A stretch of 64,000 nucleotides of DNA, taken from positions 2,356,001 through 2,420,000 of the forward strand of contig JAOVFP010000015.1 of the NCBI GenBank assembly GCA_025738555.1, given 5' to 3'. The DNA comes from Cyathus striatus. Lineage: Eukaryota > Basidiomycota > Agaricomycetes > Agaricales > Nidulariaceae. Positions within the stretch are counted from its first letter, which is position 1. Each line of letters starts with the position of its first letter. This document shows positions 45,479 to 55,300 of the stretch, piece after piece. The notes below the pieces were generated by a model that did no database searches, was not told the DNA's origin, and saw only the letters and a list, made by a program, of their open reading frames with translations. Both the position numbers and the translations under genes were made by a program.

Positions 45479-46037
45479 TAGTCTCGTTCCCATCCGTTTT
45501 AGGAAAGAGCTTCGTGAGAATTTAACAATTCTGCTCTTGCGTCGCTACGAGTAGTGTTGTTAACGGCGCAGTCCGGCTAAGCTCGGCTCAGCCCTCATCG
45601 GCTCTTGCAACTCTGTTATGCTCACGTGGCAAGATGGGAAGTCTAAGATTGGAGGGAATTGGAGGGTCTACTTGAGCCGTTAACGAGCAGCCGGCCGCGG
45701 CTAATAGCCGTTAGCCATATTGCAGCTCGGTCCAGCGGCTCGACGGTCCTGAGCTGGGCCGTTACTATCGGCAATCAGTAGTTCGGGTTGTTGCATTTAT
45801 GACCATTGGTGGATACATTTTTCATAATAAAAAGTGATATTCAAGTGTAATACTACTACTATATAACAGAGGTAAAATTTTGAGGTCAGAAGAGCACGAG
45901 AATGTGGACAAAATTTGTCCAACACGAACTACTGATTGATGATAGTAACATCACAGCTAGCTACGAGATGAGTGCACAGCACAGAGTTATCAAAATTCTC
46001 CCGAAGCTCTTTCCTAAAACGGATGGGAACGAGACTA
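45479..46037. repeat. Inverted-repeat (foldback) element with 45-bp arms
   Basis: The left arm 45479-45523 and right arm 45993-46037 are reverse complements at 44 of 45 positions, separated by 469 bp. Weaker similarity continues beyond both ends of the arms. The spacer is rich in GGCT/AGCC and has GTTAACGGC (45558-45566) facing GCCGTTAACG (about 45679), reminiscent of non-autonomous hAT-like ends. No transposase frame is present. A MITE or foldback element is the simplest reading; exact outer borders and target duplication are not clear. Confidence 0.7.
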
Positions 46038-46313
46038 GTCTACAGATCCTTGTCACTGATTCACGGCCGGAAGTCTGTATTTGTATCATAGCCCGTTGCC
46101 AAACAACTTCGTTCATAGCGGGCCGACGCAAGTACGGGCAGGTGCGGGATCCGGAGTTCATTTAGTACATATGTATCGAATTATTTCAACGCTGGTAATC
46201 TGAATGCATTACCACTACCAGCCAAGTACTGAATTCGAGTATACAAGTGCAGTTAAAACCCTGTACTCAAGATGCATGTATGTTTAGCATCCTCTGCGTC
46301 CGTCTCGGACCAT

Positions 46314-47935
46314 TCACCTCTCTTCAGACTGAGACCGGGAACCAGATTCGCTCATCTGAGTCTTCAGCTGCACATGTTGCACCTGACCCGCTTTCAACCT
46401 CTCCGTAACAAGTTCGCTAAACTCTTCTCTTAAAATCGCCTCACGCCTCTCCTTCTCCTCCTTCTGCAGCTTCAAGATACTCCTCTTCTCTTCCGCACTA
46501 ATGACTTGGTTCTCCTTCCTCATGCGGACAGCATTCATCCTGCGATGCCGCGACCCACTCATGACATATCCGACCTCCTCGTACCTAGCAATCTGGTCTG
46601 AGGTAAGACCAATCTCACCACGGCGCGGAATACGGGAGTCCGTCCCATCTTGAAGGAAAGCGGCCATGGCACTTCCTTCGCCACGAAGTAGAGCGCCACC
46701 ATAAGCGCGCTCGTCGAACTTCTTTCCTCCTGGTGGTTTGGGAGGAGGTACAGGGCCTACCTCAACATCAGAATCTCCATCCGACTCGGGAGGAGGTGCT
46801 CCAGATGTGTGTCGACTTTCGGTAGGTTTGCCTCCAGTAGATATCGTGGCATGCAAATCTACAGGCTTTTCAATCCAGTCGCCTTCATCCTCCTTCCTAT
46901 CCTCCCGCATGGGGCTAGGCGGGCGGCTGGTTCGTAAACTCTTACTGCGGCTTTTCCTGTGTTTCTTTCGTTCTTCTTCCTCGCTGTCAGAATGAGTGTA
47001 ACTGCGGTGCCGACTGCGTGCCGACTGCGATGATGGTCTTTCTTCTCGCTGTCTCGCTCTCTGTCATGATCCCGGTGGTCTTTTTCCTTTCTCTTTGCAC
47101 GTTTCTTCTCCTTCCGCTCGCTTCTGCGATGATCTTCATCGTCCGAATCGGTGACGGAAGCATGGCGTCGCTTTGACTTGGAGGACCGTTTGGGTGAACT
47201 AATATGATTGTTACATATATGTAACGCACAGAAGAGCCACATGAAGATAGAACGTACAATTCACGGTAAGGTGCTTTTGGTGAAGAGGGCCAGGGGTTGG
47301 CAGTAGCATTCTCTCTTTGTATTCTTCGACTATAGTAGCCATTATTAGAACCCAACCTATTCAATTAAATTTGCATTAACTCACCTTTCAAGAAAGTCAC
47401 CACCAGCATTACCATAGTGCCCTCCACCCCCATGACGACCTCCGTACATGTTCTGCTGTTGCGCCGCAGGAGGATGTAGAGCTCGTTTATAATCGTCATA
47501 CGAAGGGCTGGGACGCCTTACTCCCGCACGGTCGCTGTCTACGGATGGGTCTCTCTTGCGCCCTCGTTCGCCGACTCCGTCGTCTCGCCTGTCTCTATCA
47601 TCACGCCTGTCCCTATCGTCCCGCTTAACTCTATCATCACCCTTGCTCCTGTCATCCTTTCTGTATCTGTCTTCCCGTCTGATTTCCCGGCCATACTCTC
47701 GATCCCTATCGCCTCCTCTGCTTCGATCATCCCGTCTGTTCCTGCTTCTATCACCTTGACTTTCCTTACTTCTCTCTCCCCATCCCCCCACGACGTCTCT
47801 TCCCCGCCGTTCTCTGTCGTCCTTTCTGTCAGACTCCCTCCGTCCATCCCTTGTACGACCACTCTGAGAATCAGTATTTGTTGGTCTGGTATCCCCAGAA
47901 ATAAGAGCCAGTCGAGATGGATGCACTGTAGCCAT
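46314..47935 (-). CDS. NKAP: NKAP-family protein (SynMuv/DUF926 domain), reading frame broken
   Basis: NKAP proteins are nuclear, RS-rich factors tied to splicing and transcriptional repression. The start MATVHPSRLALISG is followed by a long Arg/Asp/Ser region (RKDDRERRGRD, RDRRDDRDRRDD), then GDFLERRLGSNNGYYSRR and NPWPSSPKAPYRE, an RS/KR region, and the conserved C-terminal domain: GGALLRGEGSAMAAFLQDG, RIPRRGEIGLTSDQIARYE, GYVMSGSRHRRMNAVRMRKE and SAEEKRSILKLQKEE. Introns at about 47240-47390 join cleanly. An 11-bp tandem duplication at 47007-47028 shifts the frame; as written the protein would leave frame at HHRSRH and stop at 46859-46861, losing the whole conserved domain. Reading one copy restores the frame exactly. 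I cannot find an intron that repairs it. Assembly error, a null allele or a recent pseudogene are all possible. Confidence 0.88.
47007..47028. repeat. 11-bp tandem duplication that frameshifts NKAP
   Basis: GTGCCGACTGC occurs twice back to back on the plus strand (47007-47017, 47018-47028). With one copy, the NKAP frame reads HHRSRHRSYTHSDSEEEE; with two, the downstream domain is out of frame. Confidence 0.9.
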
Positions 47936-48448
47936 TTCTATTGGCTATATTGCGTAGTTCAATAATATGGCAGTTCGAGTCTGAGTGAAAGAGTTTTGGA
48001 AGTTTGAGCTGAAGTGTCCACTGTCGTCAGTCGCTAAGAAGGCGTGGGAATCGGCCAGATTCTAGGCCAGACTGCTGACTAAGACTCAGCGCTTGCAGTA
48101 AGAACTGAAGTACTTACTCTTGACTTATTCAATAACCATTCTGTTGCCAGAACCAGGCTTCTAAACACCCCCACGTCGTACCGGATACAGGTATATACTA
48201 CGTGTCATCCATGAGGACAGTTCATGTGCATATGACATATCTACTAATTTAACGCATATAATAAGTACTGCAACTTCAAGCCCACACAAAGTGGACAACC
48301 AGGACCAGGACCCTGTCGGTTTTGCACTCCACTACTTACTGACTACTAGCCATTATTCACTCACGAATGAACTAGTAAATAGTGGCAAACCACATCCTGC
48401 ATTCTTGGAAATCGAGCTCAATAATGAATGACCTCAGTGAGTAGAGGA
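47936..48448. other. Intergenic 0.5 kb, NKAP promoter side
   Basis: This gap lies between two minus-strand genes. It is A/T-rich with no recognised exon. Confidence 0.45.
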
Positions 48449-51237
48449 TTACCGTGAAGATTCAGATGAACGTACAACGGATATTCCCATAACGGCCTGA
48501 ATGTCTTGAAAAATACCTTCTATTTCACTGTCTATTTCTTCTTCCTGTATGTTATATATGACAACCAGGAAAGTTGCCAAAATCCTATGAGTAGCTACAT
48601 CTTCGACAGGAAATTCAAAGGAAAATTCCATTTACCTGAGCGTGTTTGTTCTCAACTGAGAGAGAGGTTAAAATTGCTTTCATAAGAATCGCAGCAGTCA
48701 GTAAAGATATTGGAAATCGTAGGACATCGGGTTCTAAAAGTTGTTTAGTATATGCACGTCTTGTACGGGAAAATCTCACGGCATATAACGAGATATAATC
48801 CACGGTAAGTTTCACGCTGGACATTCTCCCACCCACCCTTGCATGATAACAAGAGTCTAAGTGAAGGAAGAGCAATCCAAAGCTCATCTAGAATCAGCTG
48901 AGGACCGTCCCCTATATAATAAGAAAAAGAGGACAACAGGTCCCGCTGTACTTCCTGCCACGAATGGAATCAATGCGAAATTTCCGATAGGAAAGGGAAA
49001 GTTAAATTACTTACCTCGAATGTTTCATAGGACACTTCGTAAGGAGGGAGTGTCAAGTATTCATTCACAAGAACAGGAAATAATGGGAAAAGAAAATCTC
49101 GGTAGTACTGGTTGAAAATCTAGTCAGAATTGAGACTGAATTCAAGTAAATGATGAAGGCACCTTTATACTCAGTGCTAAACAGGCTAGTGCAACATCCC
49201 ATACGGCAAGCCTCTTGCCTCGTCTGACTTGGATTCACAACTAGTCACAGATACCTGCTCATTATTACCATGGAAGCGATCCATTGAGTTTATGATGAAA
49301 AAATAGCGAAGAAACATCCATGCAGCATGAAATCTAGTTTCAGGTGAAGTAGTTAATTGATCGCATAGATTGTCTCTGCTCTGTATCGACTCCATAGATC
49401 TGGATATTTCACTATCGCTTGCTAGCGGCTTCGGAAGAACCTTGGGAAAAGACAGAATTAAGAACTGAAGCAAGGCAAAAGGTTAGATTCGGAGAGATAG
49501 TCACTTCAAGAAACCAGATAATAATTTCTTTCCTCAAACTCTGACCAATATCCAGCACCTCCTCCCACCCCCTAGCTCCGTTGATGTCATTCAAGAACTT
49601 ATGGCTTGTGTTATTATTCCCCTCGACTTCATCAGGTGCATCTAGAAAGCCGTCTCTGACTCTGCCTCGTTTTTCACGTTCAATGTAGTTACGAAGTCGT
49701 ATTTTAGCCTCTACCTCTAGGCTTAAAACTGCTTTGGGGGTGTAGTCTTTAGGAGGCGCTATAATGGGAACAGGGGACTCAATGTGAGGGGTAGCAGGAG
49801 CTGTTGTTACACAACTGGGAATTCCAGTGCTGTATGTCTGATTAAGGTACACAGACCGGCTCTTGTTCAGTTAGAATGTAGACGTACCTCATCTTCATGG
49901 ATTTCCGAAGTCAACGATTCTGCTCTTCGTAGACTTGCAGTACGTTTAGCATACTGTGAACTTCGTATGCTTGAATACTCATTTACACATGCTTTAGAAT
50001 CGCCTGATGTTAACCGACATGGAGCTTTTGGACCTCTAATAACTCTATATCCAAGTCGTGGCTTAGAAGCTCTGAAAAGACTGCATCACCATTAGAATAC
50101 AACAGGACGGACGAGGAATACGTACTCCGGCGATGATGAATTTGTTCGATTTCGTTTGCGTTTGCACAACGCGCTGTTCACCTTGTATCGTTTCTCTCTC
50201 TTTCTACTGGCGGAACCATTCCGCCCAAGGGACGTGGGCGTAATAGTGTCTGTGAGCAGAGATTCCACCGACAAGCGATCAGGTGTTGAAAGTAGTGAAG
50301 CAATGCCTCCATTACACCGCAAATTTGCAGAAGTAGACTTCTTATAAGTATTAGTATTCATAGAGCCATGAAAAGTATCTTCATCATGAGATGATGGAGA
50401 TGCAGAATTTCCAAATTCCGAAATTTGCTGCAATTGAAGGTAAGGGTTGAACAAGCCATTCTGAGGTGATTGAACTGTATTTAAAGCGATGTCAAGCAAA
50501 GTGTCCTTTGAGGAAGGAATTTTCTCTGATAAAGGACTGGAGAGCGGTGAAGGGAAGTAGCCATCCAAGTCATCGGTAGAGGACCATGAAGATTGAGACA
50601 GGTCAGGAGAAGCATACCGAGTGGATGGACTACAAAGTCCCAAAGGGCTACTGGATAAAGGAACCGGTTGGGTGGGAGACGTCGCATTAGCTACTTCGGA
50701 AACCCAGTCGGGAATAGGAAGAAAACATGGTGTGCTATCCCAAAGCTTTTGAAAGTAACATGGTGTTGCCGTGTCAGGACCGTCTGAAAAATGACGTTGA
50801 AGTACGTCGGTTTCGGGATCAGAATTAGCGTCAAGTGCAGGGAAATCTGTGTATTCCTCATGGAAACGAGGTTGAAGAGAAGGACTTGATGAGTAAAAAT
50901 CAGTGTAAGCATCCGATATTTGGCAATCTATGTGGTCAAACAGACGACCCAGATAGGAAAGAAGAGGCGAGGAAGACTGAAAGCTTGGAGCATCTGTCTT
51001 GAAATATCTCAAGTTCTTGGGTGGAGATGGATGATAGCCTGTATCGCTGGTACTCCTAATAAGTGGTTTCAAAGCGTCTTTCGGGAACCTTAGGTAGGAA
51101 AACGGAGAAGCACAAGTATATGCGTACCATCCGAGTTCCCAGCTGATACTAAAGCAGAATCCCGGAAGAAGGTATATTCTATGCCCGTGTTCTTGCTGAG
51201 GTCCTCGCTTGAATGTGACTGCGAGGTCATCCGACAT
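48449..51237 (-). CDS. Cyclin-fold-like protein with long N-terminal regulatory region
   Basis: Exon 1 (about 380 codons) is Ser/Pro-rich with acidic parts and a basic patch (RKREKRYK, CKRKRNRTNS). Later exons join in frame and end in an ordered helical domain: AVLSLEVEAKIRLRNYI, WEEVLDIGQSLRKEIIIWFL, SPETRFHAAWMFLRYFF, AVWDVALACLALSIK, YYRDFLFPLFPV, EVQRDLLSSFSYYIGDGPQ, LILDELWIALPSLRLLLS, GGWENVQRET and PDVLRFPISLLTAAILMKAI. This helix pattern (ETRFHAAWMF, WDVALACLALSIK, RDLLSSFSYYIG) resembles a cyclin box, with an R, W and A layout like the first cyclin helices. No known cyclin subgroup is matched, so kinase partnership is only inferred. It may be an Agaricomycete-specific family. The start is the first ATG, MSDDLAVTFKRG. 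Confidence 0.6.
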
Positions 51238-51700
51238 AACATGATTGCTTGGAAAGGATTGAGAAGGGGAGAGATAACTAAGTATTGATGTGATTGTGGT
51301 TCAGAAAGACCGGGAAAGTCCCAACCACGATATGTGAACTAAGTATTAAGTATACGGAACAGAGTTGTTGTCTTCACAGCTTCGAGCTTCAAGTTAAAGT
51401 AAAGTTTAAGTGTAAAACGTTGGAAGTTGGAACGGTCACGTTTCATTGATTTGCACGGTGTTACGAGTTTCACGTGATTATGTATCACTGACATTAGAAT
51501 TTAGTACTACTGACTTGGACACAATCTTGTTGCGGTCTTACACTGAGAAGATAAAAATTAAAATGCAAATATAGGCTGGGCTGAGTTGAGCGTTAGCTCA
51601 TCAGGAACGCGGAGCAAATCGAACCGCTACAGTTACTGTACTTACTAAGAATCTAAGTATTAAAAGCAGTTCCGCAAGGCATACCAGGCATGCTATTGAA

Positions 51701-52036
51701 GTACTGTTACTTACCGGCCGGTTGTATACCAATGACATTGGTATACAGCCGGCCGGTAAGTAACTTATACCATTAGCCACTTGTACAGTAGCACATCTCT
51801 CCGGTAAAATTGTAACGCTGTACAACCGGGTGGCGATGCCGGATTATACATTAAAATCAGTAAAACATAGGTTACTCTTTCAGAATAAGTATGTCTGAAT
51901 GCCATAAGAGTCAGGAAATAAATGATGTACGCTTTATACCTTGTGTCTGTCAACTTATTTAAACTCATGATGTATTTTCAGTAATTTTATGATGAATTTA
52001 AGATTCAGCGTACAACCGGCTGGTAAATAACAGTAC
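51701..52036. mobile_element. MITE-like element with 26-bp terminal inverted repeats
   Basis: The left end 51701-51726 and right end 52011-52036 are inverted repeats matching at 24 of 26 positions (GTACTGTTA-TTACC-GCCGGTTGTA). Both ends carry GTAC, so the duplicated target could be TA (core 51704-52033, 330 bp), as in Tc1/mariner-type elements, or GTAC itself. A second pair of end-like motifs lies inside (right palindrome arm 51736-51764 and GTACAACCGGGTGG near 51819), suggesting a nested or rearranged copy. No transposase is encoded. Confidence 0.65.
51706..51764. repeat. 59-bp near-perfect palindrome
   Basis: Arms 51706-51734 and 51736-51764 (29 bp each, one mismatch) flank a single central A. 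The arm contains the element's terminal sequence, so two element ends meet head to head. Confidence 0.92.
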
Positions 52037-52326
52037 CCACTAAGCACTCAGGATGCCTGTAGCTCGGAGGCTTGAAGCTTGTAGCGTAAAGGGATTTGGG
52101 TGGCACAAGAATTAATTTAAATTGTGAACTATGGCCAAACTATGGCAGTGATAATATCGTGTTATTGCAGGTCAGTTAAAATTACATAATAATGAGTGCT
52201 GTACAAATGAATGAAGCATACCACTAGTGAATTAACTACATTAGGTACAAATTAAGACTTCGCAATTGCATGAATCCATGAATCAAAACATAAGGCGATA
52301 ACTCAAATAAAAATCATAACTAAATG

Positions 52327-55300
52327 CTACAGAACGCTGGAAAGGAGTTCAGGATCACTGATTAATTTCGAATCATCAAAATGCTTCGACCATTTATCTT
52401 GTACCAGAGTTTCAGCAGGGGAACGTCTCGCGAGTGATTGGACAGCTCACCAGGGCAAGCCAGGAAATATCCTTCTAGTGCTTTCAAGAAGCGTTCCTGG
52501 TATTCAGCTGGAGGAATAACAGTTACGTCCTTTCCGGAATTAAGGCCATGTTTTGCCTTGTATTCGAGGGTTTTGGCAAACGTGTAGCTACCTGCGCTGG
52601 CGTAAGCTTTTCCGAATGTGAATGAAATGCCTCATCCTACCAATGGTATCGACAAGGCCGCATGCAATCTGTCTGTTTTTCTCGTCTACTCCGAGCAGCA
52701 GGCTAGTATTGTTTCAGCACATGAAGTAATTATAGAATAGCCACCTACGAATAGTCCATGATATTACTTTTCGAAAGGAATTCGGCATCACTTTTAATTG
52801 CCTCGCGCAGTATATTCTTCGAGTACGGTTGAACCAATGTGAGCGTACGTTGCTGCCCTGACGGAACGTGAGATCTTCTAAAGAAGTCGTATCACTTTTA
52901 CTTACCTTCTATCCACTCTCCATCAAACAATGTCTTAGAAGCCTGCGTTGCATTGGCCTTCACCTTGCGCCCGTGGATCCCCTTCAGGTCGAATGTCTTA
53001 ATGATATTACGATTAAAGAACAGGTTCTCCATGACGAGCAAGTCTGCCTTAGTCTGCACTGCGCCAGTTTCCAGATTCCTGATTTCCACAGTGTAGAAGC
53101 CTAAAAGCTTGGCTAGAACAGTTGCCTTACTTGCTGTAGACTCCATGTAACGAAAATAAGAAGGTCCGAGTTCAATCAAAACTTGTCTATAGATCACCTT
53201 AATATTCCCAACTACAAACAAGAGAACCAAAATACTAACAGATCAGCAACATTCCAAGCATTGACAAGGGTCTTGATTATGAACCGATCGTCTGCTGTTT
53301 TCCAAAAGTTTGACTTGCTCTTCCCGCCGTCTGCTATCCAATTCGTACTACGAGCTAGGCTCTTCACATAGATTTCGTCGACTCCACACCTCTTGCGAAG
53401 AGCGTCAAACTGTTTTGCATAATATACCGTACAGCTGAACTTCAACCGCTTGCCAGTGGTCCAATCGTACTTGATATGTGGTCTTTCGTCGATGCTGCCG
53501 GCCTCCGCTAAGAGTAGCCCATGGTGATTTTTTACATGTGCAGGTACCGGTCTTGGTATATGATGACCCCCGACTACAAATCGCATAGCATACCCGAGAC
53601 TACTTGCCAACGAACTTGTAAAGGAAGATTGGTGTTCTTCAGATGTTACTGTTGCCACAGAACTTTCAGAAAAATCATTCTTTGAAGATTGGTCGCTGTC
53701 TTTTGGCGGCACAGTTGGTGGTTGAAGTTGAACCTGAAAAGCAGATAGCCCTGCAGCATCTCTCCCTATGGTTACTTCGCTTTCTTCTGTTTCGTTTATT
53801 GATATTACTGATGATGCTTTTCCTCTTCGAATGTGTGCGTCGACAACGGATCCCGACGCAATTGTAGACACGTCGGACAAAGCCGACCCTGGTCTGGAGG
53901 GCTCAGGAGAGGTAGCCTCAATCCCATGTATAATTTTCTCCACGCTTTCCACGGCACCAGTCTCAGGCAATCCACTAACTTCTCCTGGTGCAGCTTGCTT
54001 ACTGACCCTCACATCCGGTTTAGCCCAGGCTGACGGAAGTGTATTAGCTGCAGACCCGCTCGCTGAGTTCACGAACCTCGATGCAAGAGAATCTGAAGTT
54101 GGAGCCTTTTGTCTTAGAACTTCTCGAAAAGATAGAAGAGATGCTGGATCCTTAGGATGTTCTTTTCTGCTGATTACAGCTGAGTAGGCTTCCGGCTCAT
54201 GCCATATGATGCCTTCTTGGTCGGGATCAGGGGGTTTCTGGCTGGAAGATGAGAATAGGCGGTACCCGGCTGCAACTGAGAAAAATGAAGAGTTTGCGTT
54301 TGAAGACGAAGCTCCGATGGTGGGTGGTGTGAGAGGCTTGTCGCCAGTGCTGGACATTGTGGTCCTTGTAATTGATAAATTAGCTAACTCTCGCTGATAA
54401 TCAGTTGTGCTAAATGTGTGCGTGTCAACGTAGACCTATACGCCAGGTCAGAGATAAATACATGCCTCAGTGTATAAGCTATAATGCTCCCCCAATCATC
54501 CTCTCTCACAATGACGTTCCCTCCAGGAACCGCATGACATCCTTTGGCCCACCACTCTGGTTCCTGCGCCTCCAGCTCTCTTACCAATGCTGTGCGTTCT
54601 GCGAGATGTTTCTTCTGCCATGCTCCAAGGCGTCTTTGTGCACCCTGTGCAGCATTGAAAAAAGACCTTCGGACATCATTAAGTACAGAAGGCGATATTC
54701 TCACAAGTTGAGAATATAGAGATTGCTCGGTTTTCTGGAAGGTACGTCGAAGTTGTGCTAGAAGATGTTCAGGAGTATCAGGGTCCCTTACCGGCACCGT
54801 CAGGAAGTTGGAACTTAAATCCAGCGTATGCGATAAAGGAGGACCTGTGAGAGTCTTGAGAGGTGTAGAGGGAGGAGCACGCATAGTTTTGTAAAAATAT
54901 CCTTTCGGTGTTTCTGTCGCCTCTCGCCGCGAAGGAGTGGAAAACGATGTTGACGGCGGCTTTGGTGGCGTCTGTGGTGGCATTTGTTCTATCTCTTCTT
55001 CATAAGGTAGTTCGGAAGGCAGCCGCGGCAAAGCCTTTCTGAATGCATTGAGGTCGTCTCCTGTTAAAATGTGCTCCTGTGTGGCACGTTAGTATGGTAG
55101 TTGTTGAGAACTCTAGGGACGAGCTTACTAGTTTGTCAATATGTCCTGTCATGCCCTTCCACCACAGTCTGATCTCTCTCCGAAGAACATCTTTCTCGTC
55201 TTCACCATCCGGCTCTTCTTTGCACTTGTTGACCCTTGTCAACGATGATGACCGCGACACTCGGTCTCCGCCGCGGAGGATTTGCAGCCTAGGAACACGA

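Larger units (their letters stand above)
51238..52326. other. Intergenic 1.1 kb carrying a MITE-like element
   Basis: Promoter of the cyclin-like gene on the left (with CACGTG near 51472) and the 3' end of FAB1 on the right. The middle is occupied by the element described separately. A/T-rich sequence at 52080-52320 holds no exon. Confidence 0.5.

Noticed and set aside
45902..46165. 87-codon plus frame over the right arm of the foldback element
   Set aside because: It crosses the inverted repeat boundary and has no domain; chance frame.
46987..47040. A 12-nt or other tiny intron as the explanation for the NKAP frameshift
   Set aside because: GTCGGCACGCAG has GT...AG ends but is far below any workable intron size and does not restore the frame; a 42-nt GT-AG option is a multiple of three and also fails.
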